Source: UMGS1279 sp045577695 (lineage in GTDB: Bacteria; Bacillota; Clostridia; Oscillospirales; Acutalibacteraceae). Taken from it: a stretch of DNA of 64,000 bases. This document shows positions 50,857-60,313 of this stretch, one piece after another. The notes beneath the pieces were generated by a model. It was not told the DNA's origin, did no database searches, and worked only from the letters and a program-made list of their open reading frames with translations. Positions within the stretch are counted from its first letter, which is position 1. Each line of letters begins with the position of its first letter. The stretch spans positions 1 through 64,000 of the forward strand of contig JAZNIW010000037.1 in the NCBI GenBank assembly GCA_045577695.1. Direction: 5' to 3'. A program made the translations under genes and the position numbers.

Positions 50857-51569
50857 AAAATGAATCGATCCTAGGGCGCCTGCATTCCGTGCAGAGTCTG
50901 GGCACTTTAGATGGGCCGGGAATTCGCTTTGTAGCCTTTTTGCAGGGTTGCCCTTTGCGGTGCGGATGCTGTCACAACCCCGACACGTGGGAGATGGACG
51001 GCGGTGAAAAATTTTCGGCCGAAGAACTGTTTTTCAAAGCCGCTCGATTTCAAGAGTATTTTGGAAACGACGGCGGAGTCACCCTTAGCGGCGGCGAGCC
51101 ACTCTTACAACCACAATTTTCCACCGAGTTCTTTGCGCGGTGTAAGGCGAGCGGAATTTCCACCTGTTTGGACACCTCCGGTTGCCTTTGGAATGAAGAA
51201 ATTCAAGCTCTGCTAAACCAAACCGATTTGGTCTTGCTGGATATTAAATACACAAAGGAACAAGACTACCGCGATTATGTAGGATGTGAACAAGCGGCGC
51301 CCTTACGATTTTTGAAAAAACTAAACGAAGCTCAAATCCCCACCATTTTGCGACAGGTGATTATCCCTACCCTAAACGATAATCCGGAAAATATAAACAC
51401 GTTAAACCACCTAAAAGAAAGCCACTCTTGTGTACAAAAAGTGGAACTGCTGCCTTTTCGTACGATTTGTCAAACCAAGTACGATTCTCTTGGCATTCCC
51501 TTCCGCTTTGCGGATTATAAAACCCCCTCAAAAGAGGAAATGCGGCATTTGGAATCCCTATTAAAATAG
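50853..51569 (+). CDS. pflA: Pyruvate formate-lyase activating enzyme
   Basis: A 238-aa radical SAM activase that generates the glycyl radical of PflB. The cluster motif is CPLRCGCC with C33, C37 and C40 (CxxxCxxC). DGPGIRFVAFLQGC and the GGEPLLQP motif also fit. It overlaps the pflB stop (ATGA) and is translationally coupled. Confidence 0.96.
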   Translation: MKNESILGRLHSVQSLGTLDGPGIRFVAFLQGCPLRCGCCHNPDTWEMDGGEKFSAEELFFKAARFQEYFGNDGGVTLSGGEPLLQPQFSTEFFARCKASGISTCLDTSGCLWNEEIQALLNQTDLVLLDIKYTKEQDYRDYVGCEQAAPLRFLKKLNEAQIPTILRQVIIPTLNDNPENINTLNHLKESHSCVQKVELLPFRTICQTKYDSLGIPFRFADYKTPSKEEMRHLESLLK

Positions 51570-51588
51570 ATAGAAAAGAGAATGTTTT

Positions 51589-52854
51589 ATGACGCAAGCC
51601 CTAAACGATTCGGGTAGAAAAACTCTCTTGCAAAACGCAAAGGAAACTTTCCTTGTCTTTTTCAAATGGCTTTTTCTGTCCCTTGGCGTCGGTGCCGTTG
51701 CCGGTGTGGTCGGGTTGGCCTTTACCCATTCGATCGCCTTGGTCACCAAACTGCGCGAAGACAACGACTGGATAATTTATTTCTTACCGGTTGGCGGATT
51801 GCTGATTGTTTTGCTCTATCGCCTTTTTCGTGTGGAAGGAATGGGAACCAATCAGGTATTTAAAAGTGTGCGAGACGAAAAACCCGTTTCGTTTTGGTTG
51901 GCGCCGGCCGTTTTCATCAGTTCGGTCATTACCCATCTCATCGGCGGTTCAGCCGGTCGTGAAGGGGCGGCTCTTCAACTGGGTGGCGGTATCTCTACCC
52001 TACTGGCAAAACTCTTTCGCCTGAATGATTCTTCTCGCCATATTTTAACCCTCTGCGCAATGGGTGCAGTTTTTTCGGCACTGTTCGGCACCCCCATCGG
52101 CGCTTTTGTATTCACTTTGGAAGTGGTGCGGGTGGGACAAATTTGTTCGGCCGCCGTTTTTCCGGCCTTGGTTGCCAGTCTAACAGCCGGAAAAATAGCG
52201 GAGTTGCTTGGCGCCGACCATGAACGCTTCATCCCATCGGTGGTGCCGGCATTTACCGCCCACTCCCTGCTTTGTGTTTTTTTGATTGCCATCGTTGGTG
52301 CCTTAATTAGTATTTTGTTTTGCTTTGTTATGCACCGAACTGAATTTTTTGCCAGAAAATGGTTTCCCAATTCATATTTACGCATTGCGATTGGCGGCAC
52401 CTTGCTGTTAGCCCTTACCCTCTTGGTTGGTAGCCGTGATTACAACGGCGGCGGAATAGAGGTCATACACCGCATCTTTGCCGGTAGCGAAGTAAAACCC
52501 GAAGCCTTTTTGCTCAAAATTCTCTTTACCGCTATCACTATCGGCATAGGAATGAAGGGTGGCGAGATTGTACCCACCCTATTTATTGGAGCTACGCTAG
52601 GCGGCACTCTTGCCCTTTTCACGGGAATCAATCTCGGCTTTGGCGCCGCGGTTGGCATGGCAACATTGTTCTGCGGTGTAACCAACTGTCCGCTGGCCAC
52701 CCTCTTTCTTTCGGTAGAACTTTTTGGTGTGGAGGGCCTTCCTTTCTATGCGTTGGCCACCACCACCTCCTTTTTGCTTTCCGGCAAGATAAGTTTATAT
52801 CACGCACAATCTCTCTCCTTTTCTAAATTGAAAGAAGAAAAATTAGAAAATTAA
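51589..52854 (+). CDS. ClC family chloride channel or transporter
   Basis: A 421-aa ClC protein with about ten to twelve helical membrane segments. Selectivity regions are GSAGREGAALQLG (gating Glu, usually GREGP), then GTPIGAFVFTLEVV and KGGEIVPTLFIGATLG near residue 320 (GxFxP variant GEIVP). No C-terminal CBS domains. Whether it is a channel or a Cl-/H+ (or fluoride) exchanger cannot be decided here. It follows pflA by 19 bp. Confidence 0.9.
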   Translation: MTQALNDSGRKTLLQNAKETFLVFFKWLFLSLGVGAVAGVVGLAFTHSIALVTKLREDNDWIIYFLPVGGLLIVLLYRLFRVEGMGTNQVFKSVRDEKPVSFWLAPAVFISSVITHLIGGSAGREGAALQLGGGISTLLAKLFRLNDSSRHILTLCAMGAVFSALFGTPIGAFVFTLEVVRVGQICSAAVFPALVASLTAGKIAELLGADHERFIPSVVPAFTAHSLLCVFLIAIVGALISILFCFVMHRTEFFARKWFPNSYLRIAIGGTLLLALTLLVGSRDYNGGGIEVIHRIFAGSEVKPEAFLLKILFTAITIGIGMKGGEIVPTLFIGATLGGTLALFTGINLGFGAAVGMATLFCGVTNCPLATLFLSVELFGVEGLPFYALATTTSFLLSGKISLYHAQSLSFSKLKEEKLEN

Positions 52855-52860
52855 AAAACA

Positions 52861-52892
52861 AAGTGCGGTAGATCACCTTGTCTACCGCACTT
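52861..52892. terminator. Terminator between the ClC gene and purC
   Basis: AAGTGCGGTAGA (52861-52872) and TCTACCGCACTT (52881-52892) form a perfect 12-bp stem with A- and T-rich flanks, useful for the two convergent genes. Confidence 0.88.
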
Positions 52893-52911
52893 TTCGTTCG
52901 TAACCGCTAAA

Positions 52912-53601
52912 CTATTTTTCAATTTTTTCCAAAATCATTTTGGCGCAATCAATCTGGTTCGGGATGTTGCCGTTTTCATCACGTACACGCCAAATATCGG
53001 GGGTGATTTCGTCAGCAATGTAAACTTTGCCACTCTCATCGTAGCCGATTTCAACCTTAAAATCAATCAAAGTAAGGTTCATAGCAGCCAATTCACTTTT
53101 GAGAACCTCACCCACCTTTACAACAAGGGCTTGTGCCTCATCAAACTGGCCTTCTTTCAGTAGGCCCTTCATTTGGCAAAGACGGTCGGTAATAAGCGGG
53201 TCTCCCTGAATATCATCTTTCAAAGTAACTTCAGCGTACGGAGGGTTAAACGGAATGCCTTCTTCCAGAGAGAAGCGACGGCACATACTACCGGCAGTAA
53301 AATAACGCAAAACGAACTCCAAACGGGGAACGGTAAGATTGCGAACCTTCATCAAACCTTGTTCTAAATCTGAGCCGAGATAATGGGTAGGAATTCCATT
53401 TTTTTCCATCAGTTCAAAGAAATAACTGGATACAGCCAAACCAACCTTGCCCTTACCTTCTACACTGCCGCCGACCGAATTAGAGCCGGGGTCAAAAACG
53501 CCGTTTTCGCCGGTTGCATCGTCTTTAAAAAAGAGATGGACAATACCGGTTTCCTCATCTAACATAACATTTTTGGTTTTACCTTCGTAAAGCTTTTTCA
53601 T
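52912..53601 (-). CDS. purC: SAICAR synthase (phosphoribosylaminoimidazole-succinocarboxamide synthase)
   Basis: A 229-aa PurC that condenses CAIR with aspartate in purine synthesis. It starts KKLYEGKTKNV, with the family stretches FKDDATGENG, YFTAGSMCRRF, DPLITDRLCQ and IADEITPDIWR (metal- and ATP-binding). Length and motifs match the short bacterial form. It stands alone on the minus strand. Upstream 53602-53847 holds no other gene. Confidence 0.95.
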   Translation of the reverse strand: MKKLYEGKTKNVMLDEETGIVHLFFKDDATGENGVFDPGSNSVGGSVEGKGKVGLAVSSYFFELMEKNGIPTHYLGSDLEQGLMKVRNLTVPRLEFVLRYFTAGSMCRRFSLEEGIPFNPPYAEVTLKDDIQGDPLITDRLCQMKGLLKEGQFDEAQALVVKVGEVLKSELAAMNLTLIDFKVEIGYDESGKVYIADEITPDIWRVRDENGNIPNQIDCAKMILEKIEK

Positions 53602-53880
53602 AAGAACCCTACTCCCTTTACTTTAAATTTTAACAACCCTTTGTTGTTTTAACTTAAACATTATAACACACCTCCTTATTTCTATGCAATAGCAAATTCG
53701 AAAAAAAGAAGGTGTATATCCCAAAAAAATCTGTTTTTCTTGACGAAAACAAAAGGCGATTTTTGGTCTTTTTTCAATTCTTTTGCAAATCACAAAAACA
53801 AAAGGCTGAAAACTTGCAAAGTAGTGAAAAGAAGCGTATAATACCAAATGAATAAAAAGTTAAAAAGAAAGGTGAAAAAA

Positions 53881-54897
53881 ATGACGAAGATTGACATTTT
53901 CTCCGGCTTTTTAGGAGCAGGAAAAACCACGCTGATAAAAAAATTAATTGAGGAACAGTTTCAAGGCCAAAAATTGGTGCTGATTGAAAATGAATTTGGT
54001 GAAATCGGAATTGACGGCGGCTTTTTAAAAGAAGCCGGCATTGAAATTACCGAAATGAATTCGGGGTGTATTTGCTGTAGTTTGGTTGGCGATTTTTCCA
54101 AAGCGCTTTCCGAAGTGTTAACCCGCTTTTCCCCCGATCGCATTTTCATTGAGCCATCCGGCGTCGGTAAATTAGAAGACGTACAAAAAGCCATTCGCAA
54201 TGTGTTGAACGAGCATATCGTTATCAATAGTTCGACCACCGTGGTCGATGCCGTAAAATGCAAAATGTATATGAAAAACTTTGGCGAATTTTTCAACAAT
54301 CAAATTGAAAATGCAAACGCCATTGTTCTAAGCCGTACCGATGTGGCTACCCCCGAACAAGTGGCCGATGCGGTAGAACTGTTGCGAGCCAAAAACCCCA
54401 CCGCTACCATCGTAACCACCCCCCTTGCCGAATTGAGTGGCGCCGATATCCTCTCTGCCATAGAGCACACCGAGGGATTGGAGTCATTGACGGCCGATTT
54501 ATATGAAAGCGAAGAAATTTGTGCGTGTTGCGGGAAGCATCATCACGAACATCATCACGACCATCATCACGAACACGGAGATGATTGCACTTGCGGGTGC
54601 CACGACCACCATCACGCCAACGAGGTTTTTCAAAGCTTTGGAATCGAAACGGTCCGCTCCTATTGCAAAAAAGAAATCGAAACCGCTCTGGCTGATTTGA
54701 CAAAGCAAGAACGTTACGGTTCGGTATTGCGTGCCAAGGGTTATGTTAAAGGCGCCACCGATTGGATTTATTTTGATTATGTGCCGGACGAAATTTCGGT
54801 GAGAAGCGGAGCACCTGCCGTAACGGGGCGCATTTGTGTCATCGGGGCCGATTTGAAAAAAGATGCTTTACAAAAACTCTTTTCAAAGGGGGAATAA
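53881..54897 (+). CDS. CobW/G3E family GTPase with His-rich metal-binding loop
   Basis: A 338-aa G3E GTPase, a putative metal chaperone. The P-loop is GFLGAGKTT (about 8-16), the metal motif GCICC (about 60-64), then IEPSGVG and SRTD. A loop at about 217-252 is a run of histidine and cysteine residues (CACCGKHHHEHHHDHHHEHG.. then CTCGCHDHHH), a likely metal store or sensor. The CobW C-terminal domain follows. Start at 53881 has AAAGGTGAA upstream, rather than 53848. It overlaps no gene but is only two bases from the next. Confidence 0.9.
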   Translation: MTKIDIFSGFLGAGKTTLIKKLIEEQFQGQKLVLIENEFGEIGIDGGFLKEAGIEITEMNSGCICCSLVGDFSKALSEVLTRFSPDRIFIEPSGVGKLEDVQKAIRNVLNEHIVINSSTTVVDAVKCKMYMKNFGEFFNNQIENANAIVLSRTDVATPEQVADAVELLRAKNPTATIVTTPLAELSGADILSAIEHTEGLESLTADLYESEEICACCGKHHHEHHHDHHHEHGDDCTCGCHDHHHANEVFQSFGIETVRSYCKKEIETALADLTKQERYGSVLRAKGYVKGATDWIYFDYVPDEISVRSGAPAVTGRICVIGADLKKDALQKLFSKGE

Positions 54898-54899
54898 CC

Positions 54900-55853
54900 T
54901 TGCAAATACCGGTTTATTTGTTTACGGGATTTTTAGAATCCGGAAAGACTAAATTTATTCAGGAAACAATGGAAGACCCCCGCTTTAACACCGGTGAAAA
55001 AACCTTAATTTTGGTGTGTGAAGAGGGCTTCATCGAATATGATGCCACCCGCTTTTGCGCCGACGGCGTCTATTTGGAAATGATAGAACAAGAAAGCGAT
55101 TTGTCCCAAAAATATTTAAAAACTTTACTGCAAAAACATTCGGCCAAGCGGGTTTTGATCGAATATAACGGGATGTGGCAACTGAAAAGTCTACTCAATG
55201 CCCTTCCCAAAAATTGGTTGATTGTGCAGGAGTTTATGTTTGCCGAAACCACCACCTTTTTAAACTACAACCAAAATATGCGTAGTTTGGTGGTAGATAA
55301 ATTAAATAACGCAGAATTGGTGGTTTTTAACCGCTACACAAAACAACACGACAAAATGGCACTGCATAAGGTGGTGCGCGGTGTTAACACCCGTGCCACC
55401 ATCGCCTATGAATATGCCAATGGCGATGTAGATTACGACGATATTGAAGATCCCCTTCCCTTTGATAAGACGGCGGCTGTTATTTCTGTGGAAGATAAAG
55501 ACTACGCCTACTTCTACCGCGACCTTTCAGAACATTTGCAAGACTACCACGGTAAAACGGTGCAATTCACCTGTGTTATTGCCAAAAACGACTCTTTAAA
55601 AGCCAATCAATTGGTGGTAGGGCGGCACGTTATGACCTGTTGTATTGACGATATTACCTTTGCGGGATTTTTGCTGACGGGTCAAACGGCCGACCGGCTC
55701 TTTGACGGCTTTGAAAATCGCGATTGGGCTCGCGTAACCGCCCGCGTACAAGTGGAACCCAACGAGATTTACGGCCGGACCGGACCGGTTTTATATGCCG
55801 AATCCTTAGAAAAAGCCCCCATGCCTCAGACCGAAATCGCCACCTTTTATTAA
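54900..55853 (+). CDS. CobW-like P-loop protein fused to a TIGR03943/DUF1980-like domain
   Basis: A 317-aa protein with a P-loop at LFTGFLESGKTKF (about 6-18) like CobW, but without GCICC (that region reads LVCEEGFIEYD). The C-terminal 110 residues (YFYRDLSEHLQDYHGKTVQFTCV, HVMTCCIDDITFAGF) resemble the TIGR03943-type domain often paired with CobW-type genes. It starts at TTG 54900, seven bases after AAGGGGG, almost joined to the CobW gene, so the two probably act together. Loss of the metal motif suggests a changed or regulatory role. Confidence 0.78.
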   Translation: MQIPVYLFTGFLESGKTKFIQETMEDPRFNTGEKTLILVCEEGFIEYDATRFCADGVYLEMIEQESDLSQKYLKTLLQKHSAKRVLIEYNGMWQLKSLLNALPKNWLIVQEFMFAETTTFLNYNQNMRSLVVDKLNNAELVVFNRYTKQHDKMALHKVVRGVNTRATIAYEYANGDVDYDDIEDPLPFDKTAAVISVEDKDYAYFYRDLSEHLQDYHGKTVQFTCVIAKNDSLKANQLVVGRHVMTCCIDDITFAGFLLTGQTADRLFDGFENRDWARVTARVQVEPNEIYGRTGPVLYAESLEKAPMPQTEIATFY

Positions 55854-55889
55854 ATCCAATGCCCCGGATAGGCACCTGTTCATCCAACA

Positions 55890-55940
55890 AAATTCCCCCT
55901 ACTGTCTGTCAAACACGACAAATAGTAGAGGGGATTTTTT
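55890..55940 (+). terminator. Terminator after the CobW pair
   Basis: AATTCCCCCTACT (from about 55890) pairs with AGTAGAGGGGA (about 55924-55934), followed by TTTTTT. Confidence 0.8.
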
Positions 55941-56036
55941 ATTGTAAACAAACTATTTTATACCGTTTTCCACCTATCACAAAGTGGTTATTAAGAAATA
56001 CCATCCTTTTTACCATCTCTTGTGATTGATTTTTAT

Positions 56037-59000
56037 TTAGTCTTTTCGGGTTGTATAAATATGAACCGAGAACGGGGTGATGCTATCCACCAAGGTGGTT
56101 TGTACATCTTTAAAACGGCAATCCGATTGAGCCAATGTAGCCAAGGAATCGGGCGCACATTCGTAAACATTTTGGGTATGGCGGAATAAATCCTTGCCCA
56201 ACGCTTCTTCCAATTGAAGATGAAAACGAAGGTTTTCAGGACTCACGCTAACCACTGTAATGGTGAAGTTGCCATCCGGTAACTCGGTGGCACCAACGTA
56301 TATACCGGAAGATTCGTTACACTCGCCCGAAGAAGTGGCAATGGCTTTACCACCCTCTTTGGAATTGTTATAACGGGTAAAAAGGCCTACTTGATAATAC
56401 GCTTTATATGGTACATCCGAAACCAGCAAGGAGGGTGCCATACCGCAAACGTGAATGCCATTGTCGTAAGAATTGGAAGTATCTCGATTTTGATACCAAG
56501 CCATATCAAAGGCCTGCCACAACAAAATATTATCGACACCGTGTTGTTGCCCTGCAATGGCAGAAACAATCGTTTGCGTACCGGTAACCGGATAATCTCT
56601 GCGCATATACCCTTTCACCGAAGAAACAGAAGCATAAATTTCATCTAACCAGAACTCTTTTTTCCCCCATAATCCGGCGCCTTCTAAATCCGCACGGAAA
56701 CTTTGAATGCCATTGTAGGTATTTTCATAATAGGTATCATTCTTTGGATTCGATTCGATGGGATAAAAGTGGGCGGTAGCAATATCAAACAAATTGGGGT
56801 CGCGGTCAATCACATAATCCAACAAGCCGCCGGATAAGGTGATACTCCCTTGGTTCGGACCGACGTGTTTAATTTGAATCCCTTCTTTTTCCAGAACGTT
56901 ACGTATGGTGCGACAAATGAAAAGATATTCTTGGTTATGAGCACCGGTGGGATCATTGTTTTCCGTTGTATGATAATAAGAAGGTTCTGTAAAGTAAACC
57001 AAATAATCCACATTATGAATGCCGCGCGCTTGCAGGTTCGTTATCAACTTAGAAAGAATGGAACCGTTACGGAGTGCCGCAACCGTAAGTCGATTAAAGT
57101 ATTCGGTTGTTGTTTCACTAAAATCCGCGGTCGAATTTCCCATTCTATCGTTCGAGTCATATTCGTATGGATTCATACTCCCGCTGAGTTTAAAGGAACT
57201 TGCAACACAACTTTGGTAGGTTATTTGTTCGCCATACCAGTCATTATCCAAACCACTGAGATACCGTGCTACCGTAGAACCACCGGGTTGATAATCGATG
57301 AGGTCACTCAAATACCACAAGAAATTGAGCATTACATCCATATCCCGTGACTGCAGTTCCATACAATAATCTGCGAAATCATCCATATGGGTAGAGTTTA
57401 AATGAAAAGAGCCAGACCCATAAATATAGCTTTTTCCAAAATAAGTTCGGCAGGTGGAGAAGCCCATATTTTCCAAACGAGTGAGTTCCATATCCTTTTG
57501 TTGACTCGTATAAGTGCGGTCATTTTGGAATGGGTAACTATGCCAAACCGTAGCGTTTAACCCCTTATAATTGGTGTTCACCGGCGCCTGCGCATTGTAA
57601 ATTTTGAGGTCGACGGTTGGTACCTCTACTTCAATGTGAGCCGAAATATCATTGGCATCGTCGGTGGCATTGCCGTCCTTCACGGTGCGATACTCTCCCT
57701 TTGTAGTGAAAGTATACGTAATGATATTGGTTGAGACATCACTGGTTACTGTACCGATAATATGATTACGATTATATTCTCGCAAGGTATTGTATTTGTT
57801 GTTGTAATAGGGTTTATCAACGGTGGCTTCCACTATCCCACTACCGTTTGCAATCAGTGCATTATCGATATCCGATTGAAAGGTAATGACATAGGTGGTA
57901 TTGGGTTTTAGATTGGTAAGTTTCGTATAATAGGAATAACCGGTCAGCCAATTATATTTTAGTTGAATAGTACCGGTTTGTACATTTTGGTCGGCCGCCG
58001 TTAAATGGGTGCCGTTGGTATAATAAGAGGGAATTTGATTGTTATACCAATGGTTGGCCAACAAAGTAGTGGCAGCGATCTCTTGGCCGTTTTCGGTTAT
58101 AGTGAAGTTGCTTAATGTAATCGGCTTGGAAGACAAACCGGTCCGCAAAGACAAGAAATATTCAGGAGCATCATACGTTTTGGTGTTTACCTCTTGCCAA
58201 GCACTGTAATCGTCGAAAATCGTTTTTTCTTGAAGAATATCCAAAACGACAATCTTATCCTCTTCCTTTCCCTTTTCTGTAATAGCGCGGAAAACATCAT
58301 AGACACAACATTCGATTTTCTCCCCGTACAGAACAGAACCGTTCTCTAGTTGAATATACGAAGCGGCCGTAATATCAACGTCATAATCCTTTGGCTCAAG
58401 GCCTACCATAGAGGCGGTCATATACAAATAATTCGTATCCTCTGACCAAAAGCGGTGGATTTTATCGCTCACCGAAAAAGCCACTCCCATCTTTGCGTTT
58501 TTATGGGTTAGGCTTAATTCCTCACCTTCCAGCTGTTGCGTAAACGCTGCCACGATACCAATTTCGGTAACAGCTGCACCATTGATACCATTCTTTAATA
58601 ATGTTTTATCGATTTTACTATAAAAACGAAGGCCTTGTTGCCTTTCGGCCGTCGCAACTCGAATAGAATTTCCTATAAATTCCAATGCGCTTTTTTTAGT
58701 AACCTTAAAATTCGAAAGAGTTACATTCGCCACCGAAGCGCTGGTCGCCGTTCCCCCTCCTCCACTACCGTTGGGGCAGCTATTGACAAACACAAGAGTA
58801 TAATCGGTTTCCATATCATTCGTGGTGAAGGTCACCGTGGTAGTGGTTGAAGTGTTAGCGCTGCCGTCACCATACATTTTGATATATTGGGTTGGCCTAT
58901 GGTTGGCGCCAAATGAAATCTCATCTCCCGCTACTATATAAATAATATTACCAAATTGATGTTTATCAGCAGCATTATGATTCAGCGAAATGGTATAGGT

Positions 59001-60158
59001 TGAATTAAGTTCCAAATCCGATAAAGTGGTGTATACCGCTTGGTAGCCCACCTTGGTAAATACGATACTATCCGTTTCGGGCTGATGAGTAATGACCGTG
59101 CTTCCGGTAGCTTGCCATTGAGCGGTTTCCATTTGATGGCCGAACCGCTCTGCTTCAGAAATTTTGTTCGATTCGAAATGGGTGAAATTCACGGCAGAGT
59201 CCACGCTTTGGGTTCGAACCGAAAGAAAATATTCTGTCCGCTCATCGGTAGTAAAAACAAAGGTAATCCGACGGGCATCGGCATTGAGAGAAACATCACC
59301 CAATATTTCATTAACCCCTTCTTTCAGGGCGTTGTCTCGGTCATACTCCGGTTTGCCGCCCATAGCGGCCACCACACCGCTTCCCTTAGCTGTAACGGCA
59401 TTATCAACATCGTAGTAAAAGGAAACGGTATACCGGGTATCTTGCTCCAGACCGACGAGTTTGGTGTAAAACGAATAACCGGTCAACCGGCTTTCTTTGA
59501 TAGAAATTCGGTTTGTGGCAATATTTTCACTCGGTGCCGAGAGATGAATGCCGTTAGTAGAATAGGCGCTGTTTTCATTTTGGTACCAATTTTGTTGCAA
59601 CAAAGGAAGCACCATTTCAGATGTGCCTGAGGTTTCTTCCAGTAAAAAGCCCGAAAGCACAATTTTCGAAGATAATTTATTTGCTTTTATCGAAAGAAAA
59701 TAGTCGGTATTTCCATCGGTCGTAAAGGCGATGGTGTATTTTTGATTGACCGTATCATCCGTTGCGCGACCGTACACTGTTTCTTTATCAGAATCCAAAC
59801 TCCAAACATCTTTAATATAGGCAGGATTGCTTTTCCCCTTTGGCGCATTTACAATAGCAATACCACTCGCAAAAAGTCCCGTTGCGCTATACGAAAAAGA
59901 AAGTTGATATGAGGTATGCGGTTTTAAATCGGTTACTTTCGTATACAAACTATAATACGATTTACTTTTTGGGAAAACAAATTGGCGATCGCCAAAGGGG
60001 TCTTGTACCAGATTGTGTGTGATACACTCGTACCACTCCCCATCGGCGATTTCATAGCCAATACCGGCAGCCGAGACAGACGGCGATATCACACCAAATG
60101 CCCCCATTAATAAAGAGAACGAAATCAAATAAGCTAAAACTTGTTTGAGTTTCATCAC
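56037..60158 (-). CDS. 1373-aa secreted modular protein with GH-A-like glycosidase domain
   Basis: A signal peptide (MMKLKQVLAYLISFSLLMG, cleavage near residue 31) begins the protein. Residues 35-490 hold three carbohydrate-binding-like beta modules (each with YxxYTKLxxLxxxTxYxxSF patterns), then about 500-650 a module with GLRFYSKIDK, then a short broken copy and a further module at about 700-850. From about 890 to 1270 is a TIM-barrel-like region. Glu1058 in YFTEPSYYH and Glu1173 in FWLDEIYAS are placed like the acid/base and nucleophile of clan GH-A glycosidases. No known family name is assigned. A C-terminal beta domain follows. Likely polysaccharide hydrolase, substrate unknown. Confidence 0.7.
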   Translation of the reverse strand: MMKLKQVLAYLISFSLLMGAFGVISPSVSAAGIGYEIADGEWYECITHNLVQDPFGDRQFVFPKSKSYYSLYTKVTDLKPHTSYQLSFSYSATGLFASGIAIVNAPKGKSNPAYIKDVWSLDSDKETVYGRATDDTVNQKYTIAFTTDGNTDYFLSIKANKLSSKIVLSGFLLEETSGTSEMVLPLLQQNWYQNENSAYSTNGIHLSAPSENIATNRISIKESRLTGYSFYTKLVGLEQDTRYTVSFYYDVDNAVTAKGSGVVAAMGGKPEYDRDNALKEGVNEILGDVSLNADARRITFVFTTDERTEYFLSVRTQSVDSAVNFTHFESNKISEAERFGHQMETAQWQATGSTVITHQPETDSIVFTKVGYQAVYTTLSDLELNSTYTISLNHNAADKHQFGNIIYIVAGDEISFGANHRPTQYIKMYGDGSANTSTTTTVTFTTNDMETDYTLVFVNSCPNGSGGGGTATSASVANVTLSNFKVTKKSALEFIGNSIRVATAERQQGLRFYSKIDKTLLKNGINGAAVTEIGIVAAFTQQLEGEELSLTHKNAKMGVAFSVSDKIHRFWSEDTNYLYMTASMVGLEPKDYDVDITAASYIQLENGSVLYGEKIECCVYDVFRAITEKGKEEDKIVVLDILQEKTIFDDYSAWQEVNTKTYDAPEYFLSLRTGLSSKPITLSNFTITENGQEIAATTLLANHWYNNQIPSYYTNGTHLTAADQNVQTGTIQLKYNWLTGYSYYTKLTNLKPNTTYVITFQSDIDNALIANGSGIVEATVDKPYYNNKYNTLREYNRNHIIGTVTSDVSTNIITYTFTTKGEYRTVKDGNATDDANDISAHIEVEVPTVDLKIYNAQAPVNTNYKGLNATVWHSYPFQNDRTYTSQQKDMELTRLENMGFSTCRTYFGKSYIYGSGSFHLNSTHMDDFADYCMELQSRDMDVMLNFLWYLSDLIDYQPGGSTVARYLSGLDNDWYGEQITYQSCVASSFKLSGSMNPYEYDSNDRMGNSTADFSETTTEYFNRLTVAALRNGSILSKLITNLQARGIHNVDYLVYFTEPSYYHTTENNDPTGAHNQEYLFICRTIRNVLEKEGIQIKHVGPNQGSITLSGGLLDYVIDRDPNLFDIATAHFYPIESNPKNDTYYENTYNGIQSFRADLEGAGLWGKKEFWLDEIYASVSSVKGYMRRDYPVTGTQTIVSAIAGQQHGVDNILLWQAFDMAWYQNRDTSNSYDNGIHVCGMAPSLLVSDVPYKAYYQVGLFTRYNNSKEGGKAIATSSGECNESSGIYVGATELPDGNFTITVVSVSPENLRFHLQLEEALGKDLFRHTQNVYECAPDSLATLAQSDCRFKDVQTTLVDSITPFSVHIYTTRKD

Positions 60159-60313
60159 ACAAACTCCTTTTATGTTTTTGTTCTGTTACATCCTATTTTG
60201 TTTCGCAAAAAACCGCAATAATCCACCTTAATTATATTCAATATTTCACCTGTTATCTAGGGGGGAATATCCCTAAAAATTCAACCGAAAATTTGTATAA
60301 AACCACATCATTC

